From: Marinomonas sp. SBI8L
GTDB lineage: Bacteria; Pseudomonadota; Gammaproteobacteria; Pseudomonadales; Marinomonadaceae
Length of the DNA stretch: 64,000 nt
NCBI RefSeq assembly: GCF_001624705.1
Contig: NZ_JSEO01000019.1
Span: 20,765-84,764 of the forward strand
Direction of reading: 5' to 3'
The position numbers and the translations under genes were made by a program. Positions 1-12,173 of the stretch are shown one piece after another. The notes beneath the pieces are model-generated. The model worked only from the letters and a program-made list of their open reading frames with translations. It did not search any database and was not told the origin of the DNA. Position 1 is the stretch's first letter. Each line of letters begins with the position of its first letter.

Positions 1-2147
1 AAGAGAAAGTGAACCTAATGGACGTGTCACCGCGTCAGGTCGTTTCTGTGGCTGCTTCATTGATTCCATTCCTAGAGCACGATGATGCTAACCGAGCTTT
101 GATGGGTTCGAACATGCAACGTCAAGCGGTTCCAACACTTAAGGCTGATAAGCCAGTTGTTGGTACAGGTATGGAGCGTAATGTAGCTAAAGACTCTGGT
201 GTATGTATTGTTGCACGCCGTGGTGGTGTGATCGAAGCAGTTGATGCTAGCCGTATTGTGGTTCGTGTTAACTCTGAAGAGACGCTTGCAGGTGAGGCGG
301 GTGTAGATATTTATAACTTAACTAAATATGTACGCTCTAACCAAAATACCTGTATTAATCAGCGCACCTTGGTAATGAAAGGTGAGAGTGTTGCTTCTGG
401 TGACATCATGGCTGATGGTCCTTCTGTTGATATGGGTGAATTGGCTCTTGGTCAAAACATGCGTATCGCTTTCATGCCTTGGAACGGTTTCAACTTCGAG
501 GACTCGATCCTAGTATCTGAGCGCGTTGTTGAAGAAGATCGCTTCACTTCTATCCATATTCAGGAACTAACCTGTGTTGCTCGAGATACTAAGCTTGGGC
601 CAGAAGAAATCACAGCGGATATTCCAAATGTTGGTGAAGGTGCGTTATCTAAGCTTGATCAATCAGGTATCGTTTATATCGGTGCTGAAGTTGAACCAGG
701 CGATATCCTAGTTGGTAAAGTAACTCCTAAAGGTGAAACTCAACTAACACCAGAAGAGAAGCTATTACGTGCTATCTTCGGTGAAAAAGCATCTGATGTT
801 AAAGATACATCGCAACGTGTTAAAACAGGTACGCGCGGTACAGTTATCGACGTTCAAGTATTTACACGTGATGGTATTGATAAAGATGAGCGTGCTAAAT
901 CAATCGAGAAATCTCAGTTAGATCAAGTTCGTAAAGACTTGAATGAAGAATTCCGTATTGTTGAGCAAGCAACTTTTGAGCGTTTGGCTGAAGCTCTAGT
1001 GGGACAAGCTGTTGAAGGCGGTCCTGGGCTAGCTAAGAACTCAATTATCTCTGCTGATTATCTAGAGGCGCTTGAGCACTCTGAGTGGTTCAAGATTCGC
1101 GTAATTGACGAAGTTGCGAGTGAGCAATTAGAGAAGGCGCAAGCTGCTCTAGTTGAGCGTCGTAAAGAGTTAGATGCGAAGTTCGAAGATAAGAAACGTA
1201 AACTACAAAGCGGTGATGATCTTGCGCCTGGCGTACTTAAGATTGTTAAAGTTTATGTAGCGATCAAGCGTCGCATCCAGCCTGGTGATAAAATGGCCGG
1301 CCGTCACGGTAACAAGGGTGTAATCTCTAAGATCATGCCTGTTGAAGATATGCCGTATGACGAAAATGGTGACCCAGTTGATATCGTACTAAACCCATTG
1401 GGTGTACCTTCGCGAATGAACGTTGGTCAGGTACTTGAGACTCACTTGGGTGCAGCTTCTAAAGGCCTTGGTCGTAAGATCAATGAAATGCTAGAAGTTG
1501 AGCGCGAGAAAGCGGGACATGTTGCTGAATTGCGTACTTTCCTTGATGAAGTGTATAACGGTCATGAAGGTGGTGTGCAGTGTGCTCGTTCAGAAGATCT
1601 TGATAGCTTCTCTGATGATGACATCATGGAGTTAGCGGGTAATCTGAAAGGCGGTATTCCGATGGCTTCTGGTGCCTTTGATGGTGCTAAAGAGTCGGAG
1701 ATCAAGCGTATGTTACGTCTTGCTGGTATCAATGAAAGCGGACAAATCAAATTGTTCAACGGTCGTACCGGTGAATCTTTTGAGCGTCCTGTAACTGTTG
1801 GTTACATGTACATGCTTAAGTTGAACCACTTGGTTGATGATAAGATGCACGCGCGTTCTACTGGTTCATACAGTCTGGTTACACAGCAGCCGTTGGGTGG
1901 TAAAGCTCAATTCGGTGGTCAGCGTTTCGGTGAGATGGAGGTGTGGGCACTTGAAGCTTATGGTGCTGCATATACATTGCAAGAAATGCTAACAGTGAAA
2001 TCTGATGATGTGAATGGCCGTACTAAGATGTATAAAAACATCGTAGATGGTGATCACAGAATGGAACCAGGTATGCCTGAATCCTTCAATGTATTGGTCA
2101 AAGAGATTCGCTCTCTTGGTATCGATATTGAACTTGAAGTAGATTAA
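1..2147 (+). CDS. rpoB: RNA polymerase beta subunit, C-terminal half (5' end outside window)
   Basis: Catalytic beta subunit of RNA polymerase. The gene is cut by the window edge; the reading frame is open from base 3 and the visible ~714 residues align with the C-terminal half of the ~1340-residue E. coli protein, beginning near [11 protein letters not shown]. Conserved landmarks include [47 protein letters not shown] and [16 protein letters not shown], which belong to the hybrid-binding, switch and clamp regions. The rifampicin-binding cluster lies upstream and is not visible. rpoC follows after 65 bases, so the two large subunits are co-transcribed as usual. The tail ends in DIELEVD, of normal length. 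Confidence 0.98.
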   Translation, partial: EKVNLMDVSPRQVVSVAASLIPFLEHDDANRALMGSNMQRQAVPTLKADKPVVGTGMERNVAKDSGVCIVARRGGVIEAVDASRIVVRVNSEETLAGEAGVDIYNLTKYVRSNQNTCINQRTLVMKGESVASGDIMADGPSVDMGELALGQNMRIAFMPWNGFNFEDSILVSERVVEEDRFTSIHIQELTCVARDTKLGPEEITADIPNVGEGALSKLDQSGIVYIGAEVEPGDILVGKVTPKGETQLTPEEKLLRAIFGEKASDVKDTSQRVKTGTRGTVIDVQVFTRDGIDKDERAKSIEKSQLDQVRKDLNEEFRIVEQATFERLAEALVGQAVEGGPGLAKNSIISADYLEALEHSEWFKIRVIDEVASEQLEKAQAALVERRKELDAKFEDKKRKLQSGDDLAPGVLKIVKVYVAIKRRIQPGDKMAGRHGNKGVISKIMPVEDMPYDENGDPVDIVLNPLGVPSRMNVGQVLETHLGAASKGLGRKINEMLEVEREKAGHVAELRTFLDEVYNGHEGGVQCARSEDLDSFSDDDIMELAGNLKGGIPMASGAFDGAKESEIKRMLRLAGINESGQIKLFNGRTGESFERPVTVGYMYMLKLNHLVDDKMHARSTGSYSLVTQQPLGGKAQFGGQRFGEMEVWALEAYGAAYTLQEMLTVKSDDVNGRTKMYKNIVDGDHRMEPGMPESFNVLVKEIRSLGIDIELEVD

Positions 2148-2167
2148 GCACGAATTATATTTGACCT

Positions 2168-2190
2168 GCTGGGAGAGTGATTCTCCCAGC
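2168..2190 (+). other. Stem-loop in the rpoB-rpoC spacer
   Basis: A perfect 9-bp inverted repeat (GCTGGGAGA / TCTCCCAGC, 5-base loop) fills most of the short spacer and ends 22 bases before the rpoC start codon. No T-run follows, so it is not a standard terminator. It may be an mRNA processing or stability element, or may shape rpoC translation; the role is inference. Confidence 0.5.
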
Positions 2191-2212
2191 CTTACGTACG
2201 GGGCGATTTTCT

Positions 2213-5200
2213 ATGAAAGACTTATTAGGTCTTCTAAAATCACAAGGACAATCAGACGAGTTCGATACAATCCGTATCGGTCTAGCGTCGCCAGATATGA
2301 TTCGTTCATGGTCTTTTGGTGAAGTTAAAAAACCAGAAACCATCAACTATCGTACCTTTAAACCTGAACGCGATGGTTTGTTCTGTGCAAAAATCTTTGG
2401 TCCTATCAAGGACTATGAGTGCTTGTGTGGCAAATATAAGCGTTTGAAACACCGTGGTGTTATTTGTGAAAAATGTGGTGTTGAAGTTGCTTTGTCTAAA
2501 GTGCGTCGTGAGCGCATGGGACACATTGAGCTAGCTTCACCTGTTGCTCACATCTGGTTCCTAAAATCTTTGCCTTCTCGTATTGGTCTTATCCTAGATA
2601 TGACGCTACGTGACATTGAGCGCGTATTGTACTTTGAATCTTTCATCGTGATTGATCCAGGTATGACAACGCTTGATAAAGGCCAGTTGCTTAATGATGA
2701 GCAATACTTTGAAGCGCTAGAAGAATTTGGTGATGAATTTGATGCCCGTATGGGTGCTGAAGCGATCCAAATGCTATTACGCGACCTTGATATGCCTGTT
2801 GAAATACAGACAATGCGTGAAGAGTTGAATGCTACTAACTCTGAAACACGTATCAAGAAGCTATCTAAGCGTCTTAAGTTGGTAGAAGCTTTCTATCATT
2901 CTGGTAATAATCCAGAGTGGATGGTGCTTGAAGTGCTTCCAGTACTTCCGCCGGATCTACGTCCTCTAGTACCACTTGAAGGTGGTCGTTTTGCGACGTC
3001 TGATTTGAATGACTTGTATCGTCGCGTTATCAACCGTAATAACCGTCTAAAACGTCTATTGGAATTGGCTGCGCCAGATATCATCGTACGTAACGAAAAA
3101 CGTATGTTGCAAGAATCTGTTGATGCGCTATTGGATAATGGTCGTCGTGGTCGTGCGATTACTGGTTCTAACAAGCGTCCTCTGAAATCTCTTGCTGATA
3201 TGATCAAAGGTAAGCAAGGTCGTTTCCGTCAGAACTTGTTGGGTAAACGTGTAGATTATTCTGGTCGTTCTGTAATCACAGTAGGTCCATCTTTACGCTT
3301 ACATCAGTGTGGTCTTCCTAAGAAGATGGCGCTTGAATTATTCAAACCATTTATTTTCTCTAAATTAGAGCTTCGCGGTATGGCTACTACCATTAAAGCG
3401 GCGAAGAAAATGGTTGAGCGTGAAACACCAGAAGTTTGGGATATCCTAGATGAAGTGATTCGTGAGCACCCGGTTATGCTTAACCGTGCGCCTACTCTTC
3501 ACCGTTTAGGTATCCAGGCATTTGAGCCTATGCTAATCGAAGGTAAAGCGATTCAGTTGCACCCACTTGTGTGTGCGGCATATAACGCTGACTTTGATGG
3601 TGACCAAATGGCGGTACACGTACCACTGACTATTGAAGCTCAGTTGGAAGCGCGTGCGCTTATGATGTCGACTAACAACATTCTTTCTCCAGCCAATGGT
3701 GAGCCTATCATCGTTCCTTCTCAGGACGTTGTACTAGGTCTTTACTATATGACGCGTGATAAAATTAACGCGCAAGGTGAAGGTATGATGTTCTCTGACA
3801 TTAAAGAGGTTCATCGTGCATATGGTGCTAAGCAAGTTGCTTTGCATGCCAAAGTTAAAGTTCGCATCAATCAAGTAGATACAACAATCGAAGGTGAAAA
3901 GGTGTCTTCTACCTTTATTGCTGATACGACTGTTGGTCGTGCTTTATTGTTTGATATTGTGCCTGATGGCCTACCATTCTCTGTTGTTAACCAAACAATG
4001 AAGAAGAAGGCGATCTCTAACCTGATCAATGAGTGTTACCGTAAAGTTGGCTTGAAAGAGAGCTGTATCTTTGCTGACCAATTGATGTATACCGGCTTCC
4101 AGTATGCAACAGCATCAGGTTCTTCTGTTGGTGTAGATGACTTTGTTATCCCGCCTGAAAAAGCAGAAATCATTGAGCAGGCTGAGTCTGAAGTTAAAGA
4201 GATCGAATATCAGTACGCTGATGGTCTTGTAACTCAAGGCGAGAAATACAACAAGGTTATCGACTTGTGGTCTCGTACCAACGAGAAAGTAACTGATGCC
4301 ATGATGAAAAACTTGGCGAAAGAGCAGACTACTAACAAAGCAGGTGAAACTGTTGAGCAGCAATCATTTAACTCAGTTTATATGATGGCCGACTCCGGTG
4401 CTCGTGGTAGTGTTGCTCAGATGCGTCAGCTAGGTGGTATGCGTGGTCTAATGGCGAAACCGGATGGTTCCATCATCGAGACACCTATCACAGCTAACTT
4501 CCGTGAAGGTCTATCAGTACTTCAGTACTTCACCTCGACTCACGGTGCACGTAAAGGTTTGGCCGATACCGCTTTGAAAACAGCTAACTCTGGTTACCTA
4601 ACTCGTCGTCTTGTAGATGTAGCGCAAGACCTTGTGGTAACAGATGTTGATTGTGGTTCTGAGCGAGGCTTGATCGCTAGTGCAATGATTGAAGGTGGCG
4701 ATGTTGTAATCCCACTAGGTCAGCGTGTACTAGGTCGTGTAGCAGCAACAGATGTAATGGATAGTAAAGGTAATGTTGTTTTACCTGGCGGTACTTTGAT
4801 TGATGAGCATCACGTGCGCACAATTGAATCTGCTGGTGTGGATGAGATGCTTGTACGTTCTGTTATTACTTGTGATGTTAAGCACGGTGTATGTAGTACT
4901 TGTTATGGTCGTGACCTAGGTCGTGGTCATTTGGTTAACATTGGTGAAGCAATCGGTGTTGTTGCTGCTCAGTCTATCGGTGAGCCCGGTACTCAGCTAA
5001 CAATGCGTACCTTCCACATCGGTGGTGCGGCGTCTCGTGCGTCTGCTGTTGATAGTGTGCAGGTTAAGAGTGCTGGTACTGTTCGCTTCCATAAAATGAA
5101 GTCGATCACTCGTCCTGATGGTAACCTAGTAATTGTTTCTCGTTCTTCTGAATTGGCGATTGCTGATGAAGCGGGTCGTGAGAAAGAGCGTTATAAGCTT

Positions 5201-6415
5201 CCATATGGTGCTTTGTTGACTGTTAAAGACGGCGAAGAAGTATCTGCAGGCCAAGTTATTGCTAACTGGGATCCGCATACGCACCCAATTGTCTCTGAGA
5301 TGCAAGGTCGTCTAGAGTTCAGTGGTATGGAAGAAGGTCAAACAATTCGTCGTCAATCAGATGAAATGACTGGTTTGACAACAATTGAAATTCTTGAGAT
5401 CAAAGATCGTCCAGCTGCAGGTAAGGACTTACGTCCTATGATTGCTGTAGTTGATGAAAACGGTGAGCCAGTACTTGTTCCAGGTACGGATTCTCCAGTG
5501 CAGTACATGTTGCCTGAAAAAGCACTATTGAGCTTGGATCATGGTGCCAGCATTCAGTCTGGTGAGGTACTTGCACGTATTCCTCAAGAAACAATTGGTA
5601 ACAAGGATATTACCGGTGGTCTACCTCGTGTTGCTGACTTATTTGAAGCGCGTCGCCCTAAAGATCCAGCTGTTATGGCTGAGGCTTCTGGTGTGGTTAG
5701 CTTTGGTAAAGAGACGAAAGGTAAGATTCGTTTGGTAATCAATGCTCAAGATGGATCTGATCCAATTGAGACCTTGATTCCTAAGTGGCGTCAAATCAAC
5801 ATCTTTGATGGTGAAGAAGTGGAGCGTGGTGAAATTATTGCCGATGGTCCATTAAACCCACATGATATCTTACGCTTGAAGGGTGTGGCGGCATTGGCTG
5901 AATACATAACTAGTGAGATTCAAGAGGTTTACCGTCTACAGGGTGTTGTGATCAACGATAAACACATTGAGGTTATCGTTCGTCAAATGCTACGCAAGGT
6001 AGATATTTCTGAATCAGGTGATACTAACTTGATTCAAGGTGATCAGGTTGAGTTAACGCAAGTACTTGAAGCAAATGAAGAAGCGGAAGCTGAACAGAAA
6101 TTCATTGCTAAATACGAGCGTGTTTTGCTTGGTATCACTAAAGCCTCTTTGGCAACTGAGTCATTTATCTCTGCAGCATCCTTCCAGGAAACAACTCGCG
6201 TGTTAACAGAAGGTGCGGTAACAGGTAAGAAAGACCATTTGCGTGGCTTGAAAGAGAACGTTGTAGTAGGTCGTCTGATTCCAGCCGGAACAGGTTTGGC
6301 TTACCACAGTGAGCGCAAGAATAAGAAAGAGCTTGCGCGCGCAGAGAAAGAAGGTTCAGCAACAATTAGTGCTTCTGATGTAGAAGAAGCGCTAAGTGCG
6401 GCACTAAAAGACTAA
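2213..6415 (+). CDS. rpoC: RNA polymerase beta' subunit
   Basis: Largest subunit of RNA polymerase, 1400 residues (E. coli 1407). The chosen start gives [11 protein letters not shown], matching the family N-terminus; an in-frame upstream ATG/GTG-type start at 2177 would add 12 non-conserved residues and lies inside the spacer hairpin. The N-terminal zinc site has C70, C72, C85 and C88. The catalytic magnesium motif NADFDGD sits at 458-464, the same numbering as E. coli. The second zinc site is [11 protein letters not shown] around bases 4870-4900. Trigger-loop and bridge-helix segments ([23 protein letters not shown]) are intact. It is the last gene of the rpo cluster; a hairpin and a probable new promoter follow before rpsL. 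Confidence 0.98.
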   Translation: MKDLLGLLKSQGQSDEFDTIRIGLASPDMIRSWSFGEVKKPETINYRTFKPERDGLFCAKIFGPIKDYECLCGKYKRLKHRGVICEKCGVEVALSKVRRERMGHIELASPVAHIWFLKSLPSRIGLILDMTLRDIERVLYFESFIVIDPGMTTLDKGQLLNDEQYFEALEEFGDEFDARMGAEAIQMLLRDLDMPVEIQTMREELNATNSETRIKKLSKRLKLVEAFYHSGNNPEWMVLEVLPVLPPDLRPLVPLEGGRFATSDLNDLYRRVINRNNRLKRLLELAAPDIIVRNEKRMLQESVDALLDNGRRGRAITGSNKRPLKSLADMIKGKQGRFRQNLLGKRVDYSGRSVITVGPSLRLHQCGLPKKMALELFKPFIFSKLELRGMATTIKAAKKMVERETPEVWDILDEVIREHPVMLNRAPTLHRLGIQAFEPMLIEGKAIQLHPLVCAAYNADFDGDQMAVHVPLTIEAQLEARALMMSTNNILSPANGEPIIVPSQDVVLGLYYMTRDKINAQGEGMMFSDIKEVHRAYGAKQVALHAKVKVRINQVDTTIEGEKVSSTFIADTTVGRALLFDIVPDGLPFSVVNQTMKKKAISNLINECYRKVGLKESCIFADQLMYTGFQYATASGSSVGVDDFVIPPEKAEIIEQAESEVKEIEYQYADGLVTQGEKYNKVIDLWSRTNEKVTDAMMKNLAKEQTTNKAGETVEQQSFNSVYMMADSGARGSVAQMRQLGGMRGLMAKPDGSIIETPITANFREGLSVLQYFTSTHGARKGLADTALKTANSGYLTRRLVDVAQDLVVTDVDCGSERGLIASAMIEGGDVVIPLGQRVLGRVAATDVMDSKGNVVLPGGTLIDEHHVRTIESAGVDEMLVRSVITCDVKHGVCSTCYGRDLGRGHLVNIGEAIGVVAAQSIGEPGTQLTMRTFHIGGAASRASAVDSVQVKSAGTVRFHKMKSITRPDGNLVIVSRSSELAIADEAGREKERYKLPYGALLTVKDGEEVSAGQVIANWDPHTHPIVSEMQGRLEFSGMEEGQTIRRQSDEMTGLTTIEILEIKDRPAAGKDLRPMIAVVDENGEPVLVPGTDSPVQYMLPEKALLSLDHGASIQSGEVLARIPQETIGNKDITGGLPRVADLFEARRPKDPAVMAEASGVVSFGKETKGKIRLVINAQDGSDPIETLIPKWRQINIFDGEEVERGEIIADGPLNPHDILRLKGVAALAEYITSEIQEVYRLQGVVINDKHIEVIVRQMLRKVDISESGDTNLIQGDQVELTQVLEANEEAEAEQKFIAKYERVLLGITKASLATESFISAASFQETTRVLTEGAVTGKKDHLRGLKENVVVGRLIPAGTGLAYHSERKNKKELARAEKEGSATISASDVEEALSAALKD

Positions 6416-6433
6416 AATTCGATGCAAATTGGG

Positions 6434-6463
6434 TAGGGAGGCGATTTTTTAGTCGCCTCCCTA
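6434..6463 (+). terminator. Hairpin after rpoC, possible terminator or attenuator
   Basis: An 11-bp perfect stem (TAGGGAGGCGA / TCGCCTCCCTA) with a T-rich 8-base loop lies 19 bases after the rpoC stop. The bases after the stem are TTGACTGTTTT, so the T-tract is imperfect and termination may be partial. It marks the boundary between the rpoBC and str transcription units. Confidence 0.5.
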
Positions 6464-6925
<462 letters not shown>

Positions 6926-7024
6926 GTTTTTTACTAACTTAGTTGAACGATTAGACAAAAATTTTAATACAGTAAGGCCGAGCACAATGTTTTGTCTCGG
7001 ACTAACCTGAAGAAGGATATAGAC

Positions 7025-7498
7025 ATGCCAAGAAGACGCGTCGTCGCAAAGCGTGAAGTACTTCCAGATCCTAAACATGGAAGCCAACTTCTTGCTAAAT
7101 TTATTAACCATGTAATGGTTAGTGGCAAGAAGTCTGTAGCAGAGAGTATTGTTTACAATGCACTAGAAACTGTTGCAACTCGCGCAAAAACAGAAGAGCC
7201 AATGGCTATCTTCGAAAAAGCACTAGAATCTATCCAGCCTATGGTTGAGGTTAAATCTCGCCGTGTTGGTGGTGCTACCTACCAAGTACCTGTTGAGGTA
7301 CGTCCTGCACGTCGTGCAGCTCTATCTATGCGTTGGTTGGTTGAGTCTTCACGTAAGCGTGGGGAAAAATCAATGGCACTTCGTCTAGCTGGCGAAATTT
7401 TAGATGCTGCTGAAAATAAAGGTTCTGCTGTTAAGAAACGTGAAGACGTTCATCGCATGGCAGAAGCTAACAAAGCGTTCTCGCATTACCGTTTCTAA
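7025..7498 (+). CDS. rpsG: 30S ribosomal protein S7
   Basis: S7 nucleates assembly of the 30S head by binding the 3' major domain of 16S rRNA and contacts the E-site tRNA. The chosen ATG gives [17 protein letters not shown], the normal N-terminus, and is preceded by a good ribosome-binding site (GAAGGATAT). An upstream in-frame ATG/GTG-type start at 6992 would add 11 unconserved residues. At 157 residues it matches the short form of S7 (E. coli B type) and lacks the K-12 C-terminal extension. [20 protein letters not shown] and [19 protein letters not shown] are the family signatures. In E. coli S7 represses the str mRNA; the 99-base rpsL-rpsG spacer here could hold such a site. Confidence 0.98.
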   Translation: MPRRRVVAKREVLPDPKHGSQLLAKFINHVMVSGKKSVAESIVYNALETVATRAKTEEPMAIFEKALESIQPMVEVKSRRVGGATYQVPVEVRPARRAALSMRWLVESSRKRGEKSMALRLAGEILDAAENKGSAVKKREDVHRMAEANKAFSHYRF

Positions 7499-7516
7499 AA
7501 ATTCGGAGAGTAAATC

Positions 7517-9610
7517 GTGGCACGTACAACACCTATCAATCGCTATCGCAATATTGGTATTTGTGCACACGTTGACGCTGGTAAAACGACGACAACTGAA
7601 CGTGTTCTTTTCTATACTGGTCTATCCCACAAAATTGGTGAGGTTCATGATGGCGCTGCCACCATGGACTGGATGGAACAAGAGCAAGAGCGCGGTATTA
7701 CCATAACATCTGCTGCCACTACCTGTTTTTGGGGTGGGATGAGTAAGCAGTTTGATCAACACAGAGTCAATATAATTGATACGCCTGGGCACGTGGACTT
7801 CACTATTGAAGTTGAGCGTTCTTTGCGAGTGTTGGATGGTGCGGTTGTCGTACTTTGCGGATCTTCAGGTGTTCAGCCTCAAACTGAAACAGTATGGCGT
7901 CAAGCCAATAAATACGAAGTTCCGCGATTGGTGTTTGTTAATAAGATGGACCGAGTTGGTGCTAATTACTTTAATGTAGTTGAGCAGCTTGAGGAGCGTC
8001 TTGGAGCAAATGCTGTGCCTATTAATATTAATATTGGATCTGAAGACGACTTTAAAGGCGTTATCGATTTGATATTGATGAAAGCTATTATGTGGAATGA
8101 AGATGATCAGGGTATGACCTTCGAATACGAAGAGATTCCTGCTGGTCTACTTGATACTGCAGAAGAGTGGCGTGAAAAGCTTGTTGAGGCTGCGGCTGAA
8201 GCAAATGATGAGTTGATGGATAAGTACCTTGAAGAAGGTGAATTGTCTGTCGAAGATATCAAGATGGGCTTGCGTGCTAGAACGCTAGCTAATGAAATAG
8301 TCTTGGTAACTTGTGGCTCAGCTTTCAAGAATAAGGGTGTTCAGGCTGTACTTGATGCAGTGGTTGAATATCTGCCGTCACCATTAGAGGTGAAGGCTAT
8401 TGAGGGTACGCTAGAGGATGGTGAAACATTAGATGATCGAGAAGCAGACGATAAAGCACCTTTTGCTGCGCTTGCTTTTAAGATTGCTACTGATCCATTC
8501 GTAGGTACGTTAACCTTCGTTCGCGTTTACTCTGGTGTATTGAATTCTGGCGATGCTGTTTATAATTCCGTTAAAGGAAAGCGTGAACGTATTGGTCGTA
8601 TGGTTCAGATGCACTCGAATAATCGAGAAGAGATTAAAGAAGTTCGGGCGGGTGATATCGCTGCAATAATTGGCCTTAAACATATTACAACTGGTGACAC
8701 CTTGTGTGACCCAGATAAGGCGATTGTATTGGAGCGTATGGACTTTCCTGAGCCGGTCATTTCAGTTGCAGTAGAGCCGAGATCACAAGCTGATCAGGAT
8801 AAAATGAATGTTGCGTTAGCTAAGTTGGCGCAAGAAGATCCATCGTTTCGTGTAGAAGTGCATGAAGAGACGGGTCAAATCATTATATCTGGTATGGGTG
8901 AGCTGCATTTAGATATCCTTGTTGAACGTATGAAGCGTGAATTCAAGGTTGAGGCGAACATTGGTAATCCTCAAGTCTCGTATCGTGAAAAGCTTCGTAA
9001 AGAAGTTGAAATTGACCAAAAGTTCATCCGTGAATTTAACGGAAAAGGACAATACGGTCACGTTGTAATGAAACTTATCCCGACTGTTGAAGAAGGGTTG
9101 GAATTTGTCAACGAGATTGTTGGTGGTGAAATCCCTAAGGAATTCATCCCAGCGGTAGAGAAGGGTGTATCCGAGCAAATGAAGAACGGTGTAATCGGCG
9201 GCTTCCCAATTTTGGGGCTGAAGGTTGTATTGGTCGGTGGTTCTTTCCACGATGTTGACTCAAGTGATATGTCTTTTCACATAGCCGCATCTCAGGGACT
9301 AAGGAAGGGCGCGGTTGAGGCCGATGCTTGTCTTTTAGAGCCTGTTATGAAGGTGGAGGTTGTTACTCCTGAAAGCTGCATGGGGGATGTGATGGGTGAC
9401 CTGAATCGTCGTCGTGGTGTGGTGTTAGGGATGGATGACATTCCGTCTGGTAAAGTAATTCGAGCAGAAGTGCCCTTGGGTGAGATGTTCGGTTATGCTA
9501 CCGATGTACGTAGCTTGTCGCAAGGTCGTGCAAGTTATGCAATGGAATTTGAGAAGTACGCTGAAGCGCCGTCAAGTGTGGCAGATGCGATCATCAATAA
9601 AGAATATTAA
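7517..9610 (+). CDS. fusA: Elongation factor G
   Basis: Translational GTPase that drives translocation and, with RRF, ribosome recycling. It has 697 residues (E. coli 704) and starts at GTG behind GGAGAG. The G domain shows [12 protein letters not shown] (P-loop), the switch I segment [21 protein letters not shown] and NKMD. Domains II to V are complete to [18 protein letters not shown]. Unlike its neighbours rpsG and tuf, the gene uses AGA, AGG, ATA and GGG codons repeatedly, so codon bias is weaker than expected for the str-operon EF-G. Many gammaproteobacteria such as Pseudomonas carry two EF-G paralogues; whether this one is the main translocase cannot be told from the window. Confidence 0.95.
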   Translation: MARTTPINRYRNIGICAHVDAGKTTTTERVLFYTGLSHKIGEVHDGAATMDWMEQEQERGITITSAATTCFWGGMSKQFDQHRVNIIDTPGHVDFTIEVERSLRVLDGAVVVLCGSSGVQPQTETVWRQANKYEVPRLVFVNKMDRVGANYFNVVEQLEERLGANAVPININIGSEDDFKGVIDLILMKAIMWNEDDQGMTFEYEEIPAGLLDTAEEWREKLVEAAAEANDELMDKYLEEGELSVEDIKMGLRARTLANEIVLVTCGSAFKNKGVQAVLDAVVEYLPSPLEVKAIEGTLEDGETLDDREADDKAPFAALAFKIATDPFVGTLTFVRVYSGVLNSGDAVYNSVKGKRERIGRMVQMHSNNREEIKEVRAGDIAAIIGLKHITTGDTLCDPDKAIVLERMDFPEPVISVAVEPRSQADQDKMNVALAKLAQEDPSFRVEVHEETGQIIISGMGELHLDILVERMKREFKVEANIGNPQVSYREKLRKEVEIDQKFIREFNGKGQYGHVVMKLIPTVEEGLEFVNEIVGGEIPKEFIPAVEKGVSEQMKNGVIGGFPILGLKVVLVGGSFHDVDSSDMSFHIAASQGLRKGAVEADACLLEPVMKVEVVTPESCMGDVMGDLNRRRGVVLGMDDIPSGKVIRAEVPLGEMFGYATDVRSLSQGRASYAMEFEKYAEAPSSVADAIINKEY

Positions 9611-9645
9611 TCATCTACCTACAGATCTTATAAGGTGTATGTATC

Positions 9646-10869
9646 ATGGCAAAAGCTAAGTTTGAACGTAATAAGCCACACGTAAACGTTGGCACAATCG
9701 GTCACGTTGACCACGGTAAAACAACTCTAACTGCAGCACTTACTCGTGTATGTGCTGAAGTTTTCGGTGGTGAAGCTGTTGATTTCGCTGGTATCGATAA
9801 CGCTCCTGAAGAGCGTGAGCGTGGTATCACAATCGCGACTTCACACGTTGAGTATGATTCAACAATTCGTCACTACGCACACGTAGACTGCCCAGGACAC
9901 GCCGATTATGTTAAAAACATGATCACTGGTGCTGCTCAAATGGACGGTGCTATCTTGGTATGTGGTGCAACTGACGGCCCTATGCCTCAAACACGTGAGC
10001 ACATCCTACTTTCTCGTCAAGTAGGTGTACCTTACATCGTTGTTTTCCTAAACAAAGCTGACCTACTAGCTGAAGACTGTGGCGGTGCGGATTCTGAAGA
10101 ATACGCTGAAATGCTAGAGTTGGTTGACATGGAACTTCGTGATCTTCTTTCTGAATACGAATTCCCTGGTGACGACACTCCAATCATCCCTGGTTCTGCT
10201 CTAATGGCATTGAACGGTGAAGATGACAACGAAATGGGTACAACTGCTGTTAAGAAGCTAGTTGAAACTCTAGATAACTACATCCCAGAGCCAGAGCGTG
10301 CTATCGACGGTGCATTCATCATGCCTATCGAGGACGTATTCTCTATCCAGGGTCGTGGTACTGTTGTAACTGGTCGTGTTGAGCGTGGTATCGTGAACGT
10401 TGGTGATGCTGTAGAAATCGTTGGTGTTAAAGAAACAACAACTACTACATGTACTGGTGTTGAAATGTTCCGTAAGCTTCTTGACGAAGGTCGTGCTGGT
10501 GAGAACATTGGTGCACTTCTACGTGGTACTAAGCGTGAAGATGTTGAGCGTGGTCAAGTATTGGCTAAGCCTGGTTCTATCAATCCTCACACTGACTTCA
10601 CAGCAGAAGTATATGTATTGAGCAAAGATGAAGGTGGTCGTCATACTCCATTCTTCAAAGGTTACCGTCCACAGTTCTACTTCCGTACAACTGACGTAAC
10701 TGGTGCTTGTGAGCTACCTGAAGGCGTTGAAATGGTAATGCCTGGTGACAACGTTCAAATGACTGTTTCCCTAATTCACCCAATCGCGATGGACGAAGGT
10801 CTACGTTTCGCGATCCGTGAAGGTGGTCGTACAGTTGGTGCTGGTGTTGTTGCTAAAATCATCAAATAA
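9646..10869 (+). CDS. tuf: Elongation factor Tu
   Basis: GTPase that delivers aminoacyl-tRNA to the ribosomal A site. Motifs are GHVDHGKT (P-loop), [12 protein letters not shown] and NKAD, followed by the beta-barrel domains with [12 protein letters not shown] and [15 protein letters not shown]. It has 407 residues, about 13 more than E. coli EF-Tu; the extra residues lie in the G domain around [12 protein letters not shown] and around [15 protein letters not shown]. Codon choice is strongly biased, as expected of one of the most abundant proteins. It is the final gene of the str operon and is followed by a strong terminator. A second tuf copy upstream of the rpo cluster is common in relatives but lies outside the window. 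Confidence 0.98.
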   Translation: MAKAKFERNKPHVNVGTIGHVDHGKTTLTAALTRVCAEVFGGEAVDFAGIDNAPEERERGITIATSHVEYDSTIRHYAHVDCPGHADYVKNMITGAAQMDGAILVCGATDGPMPQTREHILLSRQVGVPYIVVFLNKADLLAEDCGGADSEEYAEMLELVDMELRDLLSEYEFPGDDTPIIPGSALMALNGEDDNEMGTTAVKKLVETLDNYIPEPERAIDGAFIMPIEDVFSIQGRGTVVTGRVERGIVNVGDAVEIVGVKETTTTTCTGVEMFRKLLDEGRAGENIGALLRGTKREDVERGQVLAKPGSINPHTDFTAEVYVLSKDEGGRHTPFFKGYRPQFYFRTTDVTGACELPEGVEMVMPGDNVQMTVSLIHPIAMDEGLRFAIREGGRTVGAGVVAKIIK

Positions 10870-10903
10870 TTTACTAGTTAAATAGTAAAATATTAATGGT
10901 TTC

Positions 10904-10934
10904 AAAGGGCTGCCCGAAAGGGTGGCCCTTTTTT
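10904..10934 (+). terminator. Intrinsic terminator of the str operon
   Basis: AAAGGGC...GCCCTTT forms the outer stem, with an inner CCC-GAAA-GGG stem closed by a GNRA-type loop, followed directly by a run of T. It lies 35 bases after the tuf stop codon. Confidence 0.9.
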
Positions 10935-10979
10935 ATGTGGAATCAAGATGAGCATAAAATGATTTGTTAAATTGGTTAC

Positions 10980-11008
10980 TTGACAACCAGTTTGCAAATC
11001 GATAAGAT
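10980..11008 (+). promoter_or_regulatory. Near-consensus sigma-70 promoter of the S10 operon
   Basis: TTGACA (10980-10985), a 17-base spacer and TAAGAT (11003-11008) lie upstream of rpsJ. The predicted start near 11015 gives a leader of about 70 bases containing a small stem-loop (TCCTC-AAAA-GAGGA, 11015-11028). This is the obvious start for the long ribosomal protein run. Confidence 0.8.
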
Positions 11009-11085
11009 TCGCCGTCCTCAAAAGAGGAAGGCAGCTTAGTTATTGAGATTTTGTTGTCAAAAAAACACTGTATTTGGAGTTGGAA

Positions 11086-11397
11086 ATGCAAAGCCAAAAA
11101 ATTCGTATTCGTTTGAAAGCATTTGATCATCGTCTGATTGATGCTTCAACACAAGAGATTGTGGAAACAGCGAAACGTACAGGTGCGCAAGTACGTGGAC
11201 CTATTCCACTTCCTACTCGCAAAGAACGTTATACAGTACTGATTTCTCCTCACGTAAACAAAGATGCGCGTGATCAATATGAAATCCGTACACACAAACG
11301 TGTTCTAGACATCGTTGAGCCAACAGAAAAAACTGTTGACGCTCTAATGAAGCTAGATCTTGCGGCAGGCGTGGAAGTACAAATTTCTTTAGGTTAA
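11086..11397 (+). CDS. rpsJ: 30S ribosomal protein S10 (NusE)
   Basis: Component of the 30S head that doubles as NusE, the NusB partner binding boxA RNA in rRNA antitermination. It has exactly 103 residues, the E. coli length, starting [19 protein letters not shown] and containing [19 protein letters not shown]. The ATG at 11086 sits behind TTTGGAGTTG; a TTG 12 bases upstream is rejected because it only adds four unconserved residues. It opens the S10 operon; the boxA it would serve is visible in the rrn leader at the far end of this window. Confidence 0.98.
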   Translation: MQSQKIRIRLKAFDHRLIDASTQEIVETAKRTGAQVRGPIPLPTRKERYTVLISPHVNKDARDQYEIRTHKRVLDIVEPTEKTVDALMKLDLAAGVEVQISLG

Positions 11398-11412
11398 TCC
11401 TTAAAGATTGGG

Positions 11413-11473
11413 GTGCGAGAACCGATTGGTATCAATCGGCTTATGCACATTAGTGGAATGATCTGGAATGATC
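11413..11473 (+). other. Structured rpsJ-rplC spacer
   Basis: The spacer before rplC is 125 bases, long for this operon. It holds a hairpin (CCGATTG-GTAT-CAATCGG, 11422-11439) enclosed by a second stem GTGC/GCAC (11413-11416 with 11445-11448), then a perfect tandem 10-base repeat TGGAATGATC (11454-11463, 11464-11473). No T-run follows the hairpin. A role in autoregulation by a ribosomal protein is inference. Confidence 0.5.
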
Positions 11474-11522
11474 AGCCGTAGCGGGTGATAGCCCCTTACA
11501 CAACTGGCAAACGAGGTATAAA

Positions 11523-12161
11523 ATGGCTATTCAATTAGTCGGACGCAAAGCCGGAATGACACGTATCTTCAATGAAGATGGTGTATCCGTGCCAGTAACC
11601 GTCATCGAAGTAGAACCGAACCGCGTAACTCAGGTAAAAACTGCAGATACTGATGGCTATACAGCTGTTCAAGTAACTGTTGGTTCTCGCCGTGCGAGTC
11701 GCGTCAATAAAGCAGCTGCAGGTCACTTTGCAAAAGCGAAAGTTGAAGCAGGTCGTGGTTTATGGGAGTTCCGTCTTTCTGGTGACGAAAAAGAAATCAA
11801 TGTTGGTGATGAGCTAACTGTTGCTGATTTCGAGTCTATTACTACTGTTGACGTTATTGGTCAATCAAAAGGTAAAGGCTTCCAGGGTGCAATCAAGCGT
11901 CATAATTTCAGTATGCAAGATGCAACCCATGGTAACTCATTGTCTCACCGTGCACCTGGTTCCATTGGTCAATGTCAAACACCTGGTCGTGTTTGGAAAG
12001 GCAAAAAAATGGCGGGTCACATGGGCGCAGCTCAAGTAACTACTCAATCACTAGAAGTGGTTCGCGTTGATTTAGAACGTAACCTAATCATCGTGAAAGG
12101 AGCAGTTCCTGGCGCGACTAATGGTGATGTTATTCTTCAACCAGCTGTTAAAGCTCGCTAG
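11523..12161 (+). CDS. rplC: 50S ribosomal protein L3
   Basis: Primary 23S rRNA-binding protein needed for early 50S assembly, reaching with its extension to the peptidyl transferase centre. It has 212 residues (E. coli 209). The N-terminus [16 protein letters not shown], the tip [20 protein letters not shown] and the segment [16 protein letters not shown] are conserved; the glutamine in the tip loop (GSIGQ) is the PrmB methylation target in E. coli. The start ATG follows AACGAGGTATAAA. rplD starts 12 bases downstream. Confidence 0.98.
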   Translation: MAIQLVGRKAGMTRIFNEDGVSVPVTVIEVEPNRVTQVKTADTDGYTAVQVTVGSRRASRVNKAAAGHFAKAKVEAGRGLWEFRLSGDEKEINVGDELTVADFESITTVDVIGQSKGKGFQGAIKRHNFSMQDATHGNSLSHRAPGSIGQCQTPGRVWKGKKMAGHMGAAQVTTQSLEVVRVDLERNLIIVKGAVPGATNGDVILQPAVKAR

Positions 12162-12173
12162 AAGGGGTAGACA

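Noticed and set aside
2548-2856. Minus-strand open frames opposite rpoC, fusA, tuf and the ribosomal protein genes
   Set aside because: They mirror codon structure of strongly conserved plus-strand genes, have no ribosome-binding sites and no recognisable protein motifs.
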